A stretch of DNA of 64,000 nt from Cellulomonas fimi (GTDB taxonomy: Bacteria; Actinomycetota; Actinomycetes; Actinomycetales; Cellulomonadaceae): assembly GCF_012952065.1 (NCBI RefSeq), contig NZ_JABCJJ010000007.1, positions 62,001-126,000 of the forward strand, read 5' to 3'. Within the stretch, counting starts at the first letter, position 1; each line of letters begins with the position of its first letter. The notes below the pieces were generated by a model, which worked only from the letters and a program-made list of their open reading frames with translations, did no database searches and was not told the origin of the DNA. Made by a program: the position numbers and the translations under genes. Of the stretch, positions 57,519 through 64,000 are shown piece after piece.

Positions 57519-58619
57519 GTGCCCGACGCCACACCCCCCGAGCCGGTGCGCGGGCCGGACCACGCCCGCTCGACCGCCGAGGAGCTCGACGCCGCGCTGC
57601 TCGGCGGCGACCGCTCGCTGTCCTTGCGCGACCTCGCGGCACGTGCGGGCGACGACGTCTCGCTCGAGGACGTGGCGCTGTTCTGGTCGACGCTCGGGCT
57701 GCCCCAGCCCGACGTCGAGGAGCAGGTCTTCACCCAGGCCGACCTCGACGCCGTCACGCGCATCACGGGGCTCGTCCGGTCGGGCCAGATCGAGCGGCGC
57801 ACGGCGATCACCCTCACGCGCGCGCTCGGGCACACCTCCGAGCGGCTCGTCCTGTGGCAGGTCGAGGCGCTCGTCGAGGACGTCGCGTCGCGCCACGCCC
57901 TCGACGACACCAGCGCGCGACTGGTCGTCCTCGACCGTCTCGACGAGTACGGGCCGCTCCTCGAGGCCCAGCTCGTCCACGCGTGGCGTCGACACCTCGC
58001 GGCGATGGCCGGCCGGATCGCGGGCGAGTTCGGGTCGGCGAGGGCCGACGAGCTCCCGGACCCGACCGCGCTCCCGCTGGCCAGGACCGTCGGGTTCGCG
58101 GACATGGTCTCGTTCACCCGCCGGACGGCCGGGCTCGGCCCGACCGACCTGTCGGCCTTCGTGCAGCGCTTCGAGACGGCTGCTCGCGACGTCGTGACGG
58201 CGGCCGGGGGCCGGGTCGTGAAGACGATCGGCGACGCCGTGCTCTTCGTCGCCGACGACGTCGTCACGGGCGCCGACGTCGCGCTCGGGCTCGCCCGGGT
58301 GCTCGGCGAGGAGCTCGACGTCGAGGCGGAGCGCGCGGTGGGCGGGTTGGCCGAGGGCGCGCGCGGCGTCACGCCGGTGCGCGTCGGCTTCGTGCAGGGC
58401 CGGGTGCTCTCGCGGTTCGGCGACGTTTTCGGCCCGTCGGTGAACGTCGCGGCGCGCCTCACCGACATCGCCGAGCCGAGCACGGTGCTCACCGACCCGC
58501 AGACCGCGACGCTGCTGCGCGGCGACCCGCGGTACGTGCTCGAGCCGCAACCGAGCCGGGAGCTCGCCGGGCTCGGGAGCGTCGCCCCCGTGCGGGTCCG
58601 CGCGGCGGCGACCTCCTGA
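57519..58619 (+). CDS. Class III adenylate cyclase
   Basis: A 366-residue soluble cyclase. The N-terminal half (about 1-180) is helical, with DAALLGGDRSLSLRDLAARAG and an MerR/HTH-like stretch near VTRITGLVRSGQ, and has no membrane segment. The catalytic domain (about 185-360) has metal ligands D195 (GFADMVSF) and D239 (KTIGDAV), the adenine pair K235 and D302 (FGDVFGPS), and transition-state N309 and R313 (SVNVAARL). All six canonical residues are present, predicting an active ATP cyclase. cAMP would act through a CRP/GlxR protein, for which a perfect site lies before gltA. Confidence 0.9.
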   Translation: MPDATPPEPVRGPDHARSTAEELDAALLGGDRSLSLRDLAARAGDDVSLEDVALFWSTLGLPQPDVEEQVFTQADLDAVTRITGLVRSGQIERRTAITLTRALGHTSERLVLWQVEALVEDVASRHALDDTSARLVVLDRLDEYGPLLEAQLVHAWRRHLAAMAGRIAGEFGSARADELPDPTALPLARTVGFADMVSFTRRTAGLGPTDLSAFVQRFETAARDVVTAAGGRVVKTIGDAVLFVADDVVTGADVALGLARVLGEELDVEAERAVGGLAEGARGVTPVRVGFVQGRVLSRFGDVFGPSVNVAARLTDIAEPSTVLTDPQTATLLRGDPRYVLEPQPSRELAGLGSVAPVRVRAAATS

Positions 58620-58622
58620 CGC

Positions 58623-59360
58623 TCAGTCGGCGACCGGCCGGATGAGCTCGGGTCCGTCGTTGCCGACCTTGTTGACCGCCGTCGAGACCGGCGTCAGCTC
58701 GAGCCGGGGGAGCGGCGAGTCGAGCAGCGTGGCCGCCTGCTCGGCGTCGACCGCCGGATCCAGCCAGGCGTCCCACCGGTCGGGGCGCAGGATGACGGGC
58801 TGGCGGTCGTGCACGTGCCCCATCTCGTCGACGGCGGTGGTCGTGATGACCGTCGCGGACACGAGCCAGCGCTCGGGGTCGTCCTCGGCCTTGGTCGGGT
58901 TCTTCCAGAACTCGTAGAGCCCTGCCATGGCCAGCGGTGAGCCGTCCGGTGCGTGGATGAAGTACGGCTGCTTGGTCGTCGACCCCGACGCCGAATCGGG
59001 CGGCTGCCACTCGTAGTAACCGTCGGCCGGCAGCAGGGCGCGGCGGAGGGCGAACGCGCGCTTGAACGCGGGCTTGGTCAGGAGCGTCTCGGCGCGCGCG
59101 TTGATCATCCGCGAGCCGATGCCCGGGTCCTTGGCCCACGACGGCACGAGCCCCCAGCGCGCCGTCCGCAGCGTGCGCTCGATCGCTCCGTGCGAGCCGT
59201 CCTCGAGCCGCTCGGGTCGCTCCACGACCATGCGCACGGGGTCGGTCGGCGCCACGTTCCACGACGGCGCCAGCAGGCGCACGTCGTCGGCGACCGACGC
59301 GAGGGCGAACTCGTCCGCCAGGTCCTGGGCCCCACGGAAGGAGGCGTATCTGCCGCACAT
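58623..59360 (-). CDS. SRAP (YedK/HMCES-like) abasic-site protein
   Basis: A 245-residue SOS-response-associated peptidase family protein. Met is followed by the catalytic Cys2 (MCGRYASF). PSWNVAPTD, RWGLVPSWAKDP, MINARAET, LLPADGYYEW (active-site Glu) and MGHVHDRQPVIL (active-site His) are all conserved. SRAP proteins form a thiazolidine crosslink with abasic sites in single-stranded DNA. ATG 59360 is fixed by the Cys2 requirement. A CACCCT hexamer 6 nt upstream is a relaxed leaderless -10. Confidence 0.95.
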   Translation of the reverse strand: MCGRYASFRGAQDLADEFALASVADDVRLLAPSWNVAPTDPVRMVVERPERLEDGSHGAIERTLRTARWGLVPSWAKDPGIGSRMINARAETLLTKPAFKRAFALRRALLPADGYYEWQPPDSASGSTTKQPYFIHAPDGSPLAMAGLYEFWKNPTKAEDDPERWLVSATVITTTAVDEMGHVHDRQPVILRPDRWDAWLDPAVDAEQAATLLDSPLPRLELTPVSTAVNKVGNDGPELIRPVAD

Positions 59361-59420
59361 GGGCCCAGGGTGCCGTACGGCGCGACGCGCAGCGCGTCCG
59401 GTGGTGGGAGGATCTGCGTG

Positions 59421-60650
59421 ATGACGACCGGCGGCGACCACTCCCCACCTTTCCGTCGACCCCAGGCGAAGCACGTGCTGCTGCTCGGGCTCATGGCCGC
59501 GCTGCCCGCCGTGACGAGCGACATCTACCTGCCGTCGCTGCCCGAGGTCGGCCGGGACCTCGGCGCCACCACGACGGCCGTGCAGCTCACCATGACCGGC
59601 GTGCTGGTCGGGTCCGGCGTCGGGATGCTCGTCGTGGGACCGCTCTCGGACTGGCTCGGGCGGCGGAGGCCGGTGCTCATCGGAGTCGGCGTCCACGTCG
59701 TCATCTCGGTGCTCTGCGCGTTCACGCCGGGGATCGAGGTGCTGATCGCGCTGCGCGTCGTGCAGGGGTTCTTCAACGCGGCGGCCACCGTCGTCGCCCT
59801 CGCCGTGATCCGGGACCTGTTCAGCGGCGCCGACGCCTCGAGCCTGCTCTCACGGCTCATGCTGGTCATCGGCATCGCGCCGCTGCTCGCCCCGACGGTG
59901 GGCGGGCTCATCGCCAGCGTGGCCGGATGGCGTGCGGTCTTCCTGGCGCTCGCCGCGTTCGGTGTCGCGCTCTGGCTCGTGGTGTACCGCCGTCTTCCGG
60001 AGACGCTGCCACCCGAACGGCGCCGCGAACGGGGCATGCGGCCGGCGCTGCGGGGGTACGCAACCTTGCTGCGGGACCGGCACTTCGTCGCCGTCGCGGT
60101 CCTGCCCGGGCTCTCGATGTCGGTCCTGATGAGCTATGTGGTGGGGTCGCCCTTCGTGCTCCGCGAGGGCTACGGGCTGTCGGCGAACCAGTTCGCCCTG
60201 GTCTTCGCGGTCAACGGCGTCGCCCTCGTGGGCGCGGCGCAGATCAACGCGGCCCTCGTCCGGCGGGTCGCCCCCATCCGCATCCTGCGGGTCGCGCTGC
60301 CGCTGGCGCTCGGGTGCGCGGGCGTGCTGCTCGCGGTCGCGCTGACCGAGGCCGGCGGCCTCCTCGGGCTGCTCGCGGTGCTCTGGGTGCTCCTCGGCCT
60401 GCTCCAGTTCCTGCCGCCCAACGCCTCCGCGATCGCCCTGAGCAGGCACGGGGAGATGGCCGGCACGGCCGCCGCGTTCATCGGCGCGCTGCAGACCGGG
60501 ATCGCCGGGACCGTCAGCCCGCTCGTGGGCGTCCTCGGGGGCGACGCCCCGGCGATGGCGGTCGTGATGGTGGGCAGCGCTGCGGTCGCCCTGCTCGTGC
60601 TCGCGCTCGCCACGCCCGCCTACCGCCGGGACGGTTGGCCCCTGCTCTGA
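59421..60650 (+). CDS. Bcr/CflA family MFS drug efflux transporter
   Basis: A 409-residue transporter with 12 predicted helices. ALPAVTSDIYLPSLPEVGRDLG is the Bcr/CflA helix-1 motif (TDMYLP-like), GPLSDWLGRRRPVLIGV is MFS motif A, and ALRVVQGFFNAAATVVALAVIRDLF is the helix-4 region. The substrate is unknown; relatives export bicyclomycin, chloramphenicol or sulphonamides. The ATG at 59421 has GGGAGGA 8 nt upstream; an adjacent GTG at 59418 is also possible. Divergent from the SRAP gene. Confidence 0.9.
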   Translation: MTTGGDHSPPFRRPQAKHVLLLGLMAALPAVTSDIYLPSLPEVGRDLGATTTAVQLTMTGVLVGSGVGMLVVGPLSDWLGRRRPVLIGVGVHVVISVLCAFTPGIEVLIALRVVQGFFNAAATVVALAVIRDLFSGADASSLLSRLMLVIGIAPLLAPTVGGLIASVAGWRAVFLALAAFGVALWLVVYRRLPETLPPERRRERGMRPALRGYATLLRDRHFVAVAVLPGLSMSVLMSYVVGSPFVLREGYGLSANQFALVFAVNGVALVGAAQINAALVRRVAPIRILRVALPLALGCAGVLLAVALTEAGGLLGLLAVLWVLLGLLQFLPPNASAIALSRHGEMAGTAAAFIGALQTGIAGTVSPLVGVLGGDAPAMAVVMVGSAAVALLVLALATPAYRRDGWPLL

Positions 60651-60656
60651 CGGCGG

Positions 60657-61892
60657 TCAGGAGGCCAGTCGCGCCAGCCGGTCGACCGCGTCGTGCAGCA
60701 CGTCCTCGCGCTTGACGAAGGTGAACCGGACCGCGGACGCCAGCGCGTCGTCGGCGGCCGAGCCGGGCCGGGTGAACGCGCGCACCGGCACGCCGACCAC
60801 ACCGGCGAGCTCGGGCAGCCGCCGGCACAGGTCGGCGCCGTCCTCGAAGCCGAGCGGCGCGCCGTCGGCCACGACGAAGTAGGTTCCCGCCGGCCGCGTG
60901 ACGGTGAACCCGGCCGCCTCGAGCCCGTCGCAGAGGAGGTCCCGGCGGGCGGCGAGCGACGTGGCGAGGTCGCGGACCCACGCGGCCACGGCGTCGTCGG
61001 TGAGGGCGTGCGCGATCGCCGGCTGGAACGGTGCGCCCGACACGTAGGTGAGGAACTGCTTGACGGCGCGCACGGCGTCGACCAGCGGCGCGGGACCCGT
61101 GAGCCAGCCGATCTTCCAGCCGGTGAACGAGAACGTCTTGCCGGCCGACGAGATCGTGAGGGTCCGGTCCGCCATGCCCGGCAGCGTCGCGACCGGGACG
61201 TGCTCGGCGCCGTCGAACACCAGGTGCTCGTACACCTCGTCGGTCACGACCAGCGCGTCGTGCTCTCGCGCGAGCCGGGCGACGAGGCCGAGCTCGGTGC
61301 GGCTCAGCACCGCGCCCGTCGGGTTGTGCGGCGTGTTGAGGAGGACGAGCCGGGTCCGGGGGCTGAACGCCGCGCGGAGCGCTGCCTCGTCGAGCCGAAA
61401 GGCGGGGGCCGACCCCCTGGCGGGCACCCGGACGAGCGGTGCCGTGGTGTGCGTCGCGCCGGCGAGCGCGATCACGGCCGCGTACGAGTCGTAGAAGGGC
61501 TCGAGCGTCAGCACCTCCTCGCCCGGTCCGGCGAGCGCGAGCACGGTCGCGGCGAGGGCCTCGGTGGCGCCCGTCGTGACCAGCACCTCGCGGTCCGGGT
61601 CGACGTCGAGGCCGTAGTGCCGTCGCTGGTGGTCGACGACGGCGCGGCGCAGCTCGGGCGTCCCGGCGCCGGGCGGGTACTGGTTGCGACCCGAACGCAT
61701 CGCCGCGACGGCGGCCTCGACGACGCTCGCCGGACCGTCGACGTCCGGGAACCCCTGCCCGAGGTTGACGGCGCCGGTGCGCGCGGCGAGGGCGGACATC
61801 TCCGCGAAGATCGTGGGACGCGCGGTCCCGTCGGGGCCCAGCAGGCCGACCGCGCGGGCGACCTCGGACCATCGCCCATGCGGCTGCGTCAT
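60657..61892 (-). CDS. PLP aminotransferase, second DapC type (Rv0858c-like)
   Basis: A 411-residue class I/II aminotransferase. TIFAEMSALAARTGAVNLGQG, NQYPPGAGTPELRRAV, LNTPHNPTG and the PLP lysine K252 in ISSAGKTFSFTGWKIGW closely match the protein called DapC (Rv0858c) in M. tuberculosis, with relatives among kynurenine aminotransferases. Succinyl-DAP transamination or amino-acid/keto-acid exchange are both possible. TACCCT lies 6 nt before ATG 61892, excluding upstream in-frame codons. It is convergent with the MFS gene with only 6 bp between stops. Confidence 0.9.
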   Translation of the reverse strand: MTQPHGRWSEVARAVGLLGPDGTARPTIFAEMSALAARTGAVNLGQGFPDVDGPASVVEAAVAAMRSGRNQYPPGAGTPELRRAVVDHQRRHYGLDVDPDREVLVTTGATEALAATVLALAGPGEEVLTLEPFYDSYAAVIALAGATHTTAPLVRVPARGSAPAFRLDEAALRAAFSPRTRLVLLNTPHNPTGAVLSRTELGLVARLAREHDALVVTDEVYEHLVFDGAEHVPVATLPGMADRTLTISSAGKTFSFTGWKIGWLTGPAPLVDAVRAVKQFLTYVSGAPFQPAIAHALTDDAVAAWVRDLATSLAARRDLLCDGLEAAGFTVTRPAGTYFVVADGAPLGFEDGADLCRRLPELAGVVGVPVRAFTRPGSAADDALASAVRFTFVKREDVLHDAVDRLARLAS

Positions 61893-61898
61893 CCCGCG

Positions 61899-61904
61899 AG
61901 GGTA
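61899..61904 (-). promoter_or_regulatory. -10 box, leaderless aminotransferase gene
   Basis: TACCCT on the minus strand, 6 nt before ATG 61892. Confidence 0.6.
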
Positions 61905-61915
61905 CGGGAGCGCGC

Positions 61916-62044
61916 TCAGCCCATCCCGAGGGCGCCCGCGAGCCCGCCGAGGACCAGCAGGCCGAGCGACGACCAGGCGGCGACGGTCCACCAGGCGGGG
62001 CTGTGGGCCCGTCGCTGGTGGTGCCGCGTGGTCTGCGTCGTCAT
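61916..62044 (-). CDS. 42-residue small membrane protein
   Basis: An ORF of 42 codons from ATG 62044. The N-terminus is MTTQTTRHHQRRAHSPAWW; one transmembrane helix follows (VAAWSSLGLLVLGGLAGALG) and the chain ends MG. A positively charged start followed by a single helix gives a plausible N-in topology. No SD is visible. It lies 23 bp before the aminotransferase start, on the same strand. Unknown function; it could be a conserved small membrane protein or a chance ORF. Confidence 0.5.
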   Translation of the reverse strand: MTTQTTRHHQRRAHSPAWWTVAAWSSLGLLVLGGLAGALGMG

Positions 62045-62135
62045 GCCTGGGAGATCGGCACGGGAGGCGACCATGACAAGGGTTCGCGGGTGAGATCCGC
62101 GCCCGGGTCACCCACTCGGCGGCACGGCTGCTCGA

Positions 62136-62191
62136 GCGCCGCCGCGCAGCCGCGCCGCCGCGCAGCCGCGCCGCCGCGCCGCCGCGCAGCC
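62136..62191. repeat. 16-bp GC tandem repeat
   Basis: GCGCCGCCGCGCAGCC occurs at 62136, 62152 and 62176, with an 8-bp half unit at 62168. It sits directly after the lipoprotein stop codon. Confidence 0.9.
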
Positions 62192-62192
62192 G

Positions 62193-62648
62193 TTAGCTCG
62201 CCGTCGCCTCGAGCCGCTGGCTGAGCTCGTCGATCTTCGCGGACAGCGCCTCGAGCGCCGACCTCGTCACGCCGTCGACGTTCGCCGCCGCGGCGTCGAG
62301 CTTCGCGCGCGCGTCGGCGAGCCCCGCCTCGGCCTCGGCGACTGCGCTCGAGGCGTCGGCCGCGTCGAGCGCCGCCTGCGCGTCGTCGATCGCGGTCGTC
62401 GAGGAGGCGATGGCGTCCTCGATGCCGGCGCGCGCCTCGGGCGCGACCCCCTCGAGCCGGGCCCGCGCCTCGTCGATCGCGCCGCGAGCGTCGTCGACGC
62501 TCGCCTGTGCGCTCTCGACCGCGCTCGAGATCGACTCCCCGAGCTGCTCGAGCTCGGGCGAGTCGACGTCGGTCGAGCAGCCGGCGAGCGCGAGCACGAG
62601 AGCGGTGCCGGCGGCCGCGGCGGCCGCAGGGATCCGGTCGGTGCGCAT
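62193..62648 (-). CDS. Coiled-coil lipoprotein, unknown function
   Basis: A 151-residue protein with a lipoprotein signal peptide (MRTDRIPAAAAAAG onward, lipobox LAGC, Cys24). The mature part is almost entirely Ala/Glu/Asp heptad-type helix (LEQLGESISSAVESAQASVD to LSAKIDELSQRLEA), predicting a long coiled coil on the outer face of the membrane. GAGGAG lies 6-11 nt before ATG 62648. No family is recognised; a structural role in the envelope is inferred. Confidence 0.8.
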   Translation of the reverse strand: MRTDRIPAAAAAAGTALVLALAGCSTDVDSPELEQLGESISSAVESAQASVDDARGAIDEARARLEGVAPEARAGIEDAIASSTTAIDDAQAALDAADASSAVAEAEAGLADARAKLDAAAANVDGVTRSALEALSAKIDELSQRLEATAS

Positions 62649-62783
62649 GGTGCTCCTCACGTGGGGGTGCGTCCATTGTGCCCGGTGACGTGCGTCGGCG
62701 TCGGGCGAGCGGCAGCCGGACGAGGGTGATCCGCTCAGCGCGCTGGGCCGCGGATCACCCTCCCGCTCCGGACCGCAGCCCAC

Positions 62784-62789
62784 TACCCT
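62784..62789 (+). promoter_or_regulatory. -10 box, leaderless deaminase gene
   Basis: TACCCT then 6 nt then ATG 62796. Confidence 0.6.
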
Positions 62790-62795
62790 CGGCCG

Positions 62796-63269
62796 ATGGA
62801 CCACGCACCGGAGCGCTACCTCGAGCAGGCGATCGACGTCGCCGTCCGCAACGCGGCGGGATCGGGCGGCCCCTTCGGCGCGGTGGTCGTGGCACCCGAC
62901 GGCCGGGTCTTCGAGGGCGCCAACCGGGTGACGTCGGCCAAGGACCCGACTGCGCACGCCGAGGTCGTCGCGATCCGTACGGCGTGCGCCGCGCTCGACA
63001 CGTTCGACCTCGCGGGCTGCACGCTCTACAGCAGCTGTGAGCCCTGCCCCATGTGCCTCGCGGCGGCGCTCTGGGCACGCGTCGACGCGGTCCGCTTCGC
63101 GGCCGACCGGCACGCTGCGCTCGCCGCCGGGTTCGACGACGTGCTGTTCTACGAGTACCTCGCGGGCACGGCGCCCGAGGGGCTCATGCAGGTCGTCCAG
63201 GTCGAGGTCGAGAACCCGGGGGCGCCGTTCGAGGCGTGGGCAGCGAACACGGCACGGATCCACTACTGA
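62796..63269 (+). CDS. Nucleoside/base deaminase (guanine deaminase-like)
   Basis: A 157-residue CDA-fold zinc deaminase. H54 and E56 (HAEV) and C84/C87 (PCPMC) form the zinc site. GGPFGAVVV at the start and the C-terminal FYEYLAGTAPEG and ENPGAPFEAW, ending in a short tail, fit the GuaD-type guanine deaminases more than TadA. It would convert guanine to xanthine or act on a related base, in line with the purine salvage genes elsewhere in the window. Confidence 0.85.
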   Translation: MDHAPERYLEQAIDVAVRNAAGSGGPFGAVVVAPDGRVFEGANRVTSAKDPTAHAEVVAIRTACAALDTFDLAGCTLYSSCEPCPMCLAAALWARVDAVRFAADRHAALAAGFDDVLFYEYLAGTAPEGLMQVVQVEVENPGAPFEAWAANTARIHY

Positions 63270-63522
63270 GGGGCCGGTTGCTTGCCCGGTCAGGGCAGCT
63301 TCAGGCAGTGCGCGTCACGCCGGATCGGCCCTGACCTGCCAGAGTCGCGCGGTGGTGAGGCGGTCGTCGCTCTTCTGCGAGGACTTCGTGGGCGTGCCGG
63401 CCGCGAAGGACCGACCGGTGACGGCGTGGAACTCGGGGGGCGAGGCCACGTGGACGGACGTGGCGGCTCCCTGGCGGGCGTTCATCGCTGCAGGTCAGTT
63501 GATGAAGCTGCAGTTGGAGGGG

Positions 63523-63595
63523 TGCCCGCGAAAGGACTCGAACCTTCGACCTTCCGCTCCGGAGGCGGACGCTCTATCCACTGAGCTACGCGGGC
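63523..63595 (-). tRNA. tRNA-Arg (anticodon CCG)
   Basis: A 73-nt cloverleaf on the minus strand. Acceptor stem GCCCGCG/CGCGGGC is fully paired. The D arm is GCTC-AGTGGATA-GAGC, and the anticodon stem TCCGC/GCGGA carries loop CTCCGGA (anticodon CCG, reading CGG). The T arm is GAAGG-TTCGAGT-CCTTT with one G-T pair. The discriminator is A; CCA is not encoded. Confidence 0.96.
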
Positions 63596-63674
63596 CTGTG
63601 CCGGTGTCGGCACGGGCAACGACACTACCGCACGCCGGAGAGCCGGCACACGTCCCGTGCGACGGCCGCACCGA

Positions 63675-64000
63675 TCACGCGTCGCCGAGGTGCTCCGACA
63701 GGTAGTGCGTGATCTCGCGCGCCGCCCGCTCGGCGTCACCGGCTTCGATGGCCTCGACGAGCCCGTCGTGGCTGTCGTGGCCGGACACCGGCCGCTCGAA
63801 GTTGAACCGGATGTTCTCGCTGATGGCCCCGACGAGGTTCTCGTAGAGCGACAGGAGGACGGGGTTCCCGGCGGCGCGAGCGATCGCCCGGTGCAGCGCG
63901 AGGTCCGTCGAGACCATCGCGTCGAGGTCACCCTCCCGGTACGCCTTCTCGCGCGCCGTGCGGTGCTCGTGCAGCTCGGCGAGGTCGGCGGGGGTACGAC
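63675..64000 (-). CDS. GntR-family regulator, FCD domain, 5' partial
   Basis: The frame is open to the window edge and 108 codons are visible, ending at TGA 63675. DLALHRAIARAAGNPVLLSLYENL and HDGLVEAIEAGDAERAAREITHYL are the C-terminal metal/ligand-binding FCD pattern (Asp and His ligands) of the FadR subfamily of GntR regulators. The DNA-binding N-terminus is outside the window, so effector and targets are unknown. Confidence 0.85.
   Translation of the reverse strand, partial: RTPADLAELHEHRTAREKAYREGDLDAMVSTDLALHRAIARAAGNPVLLSLYENLVGAISENIRFNFERPVSGHDSHDGLVEAIEAGDAERAAREITHYLSEHLGDA

Overview
The window is a 64 kb piece of a very GC-rich actinobacterial chromosome. It most resembles a Cellulomonas-type member of the Micrococcales. 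This rests on the extreme G/C-ending codon bias, many GTG starts, GTGA/ATGA gene overlaps, a zf-HC2 anti-sigma factor downstream of an ECF sigma factor, a succinylase-type lysine/DAP pathway, and an AccA3/AccD/AccE acyl-CoA carboxylase set. I see no prophage, insertion sequence, rRNA or CRISPR array. Apart from one tRNA-Arg the window is chromosomal core and near-core genes.

Layout. 1-6.3 kb: flavin reductase end, VanW-type envelope protein, SH3-like domain protein, 7Fe ferredoxin fdxA, aminotransferase dapC and citrate synthase gltA, with a perfect CRP/GlxR-type palindrome in front of gltA. 6.4-14.5 kb: lysozyme-like membrane protein, dapD divergent from dapE, then LOG protein, folP2-like DHPS paralogue, polytopic membrane protein, DUF3117 and pepA. 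14.6-19 kb: O-methyltransferase, sigE, rseA, htrA, tatB. 19-21.7 kb: trpS, 2H phosphoesterase, YihY. 21.8-25.4 kb: sdhCDAB. 25.6-46 kb: manC, M20 amidohydrolase and a large nucleoside uptake/salvage region (BMP lipoprotein, ABC ATPase, two permeases, cdd, deoA, add, deoC, two aldehyde dehydrogenases, phosphomannomutase, PNP, lpdA). It also holds an unrecognised protein with a papain/C39-like Gln-Cys-His arrangement. 46-49.4 kb: membrane-anchored EEP phosphatase, unknown, NUDIX. 49.4-57.5 kb: biotin/acyl-CoA carboxylase module (AccA3, Maf, DUF885, AccE, AccD, BirA). 57.5-64 kb: class III adenylate cyclase, SRAP protein, Bcr/CflA efflux, a second DapC-type aminotransferase, small membrane protein, lipoprotein, deaminase, tRNA-Arg and a partial FCD regulator.

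From memory, several blocks keep the gene sets of Mycobacterium tuberculosis: Rv1201c-Rv1211 (dapD to DUF3117), Rv1220c-Rv1224 (OMT/sigE/rseA/htrA/tatB), Rv3303c-Rv3319 (lpdA, deoD, pmmB, add, deoA, cdd, sdh) and Rv3279c-Rv3285 (birA, accD5, accE5, maf, accA3).

How the genes work together. The salvage region imports nucleosides, deaminates and phosphorolyses them, and feeds pentose phosphate through phosphomutase and DeoC to acetaldehyde, which the paired aldehyde dehydrogenases could oxidise. gltA, sdhCDAB and the carboxylase set link this to central carbon metabolism. The adenylate cyclase and the CRP/GlxR-like site at gltA suggest cAMP input.

The strongest window-wide pattern is transcriptional. 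About twenty genes have a TANNNT (or relaxed NANNNT) -10 box ending exactly 6 or 7 nt before an ATG/GTG, the architecture of leaderless mRNAs. Other notable items are a related long hairpin at two convergent gene junctions, a three-copy 20-bp repeat that builds a coupled mini-ORF before cdd, a truncated aldehyde dehydrogenase, and an O-methyltransferase whose best start codon is ATC.
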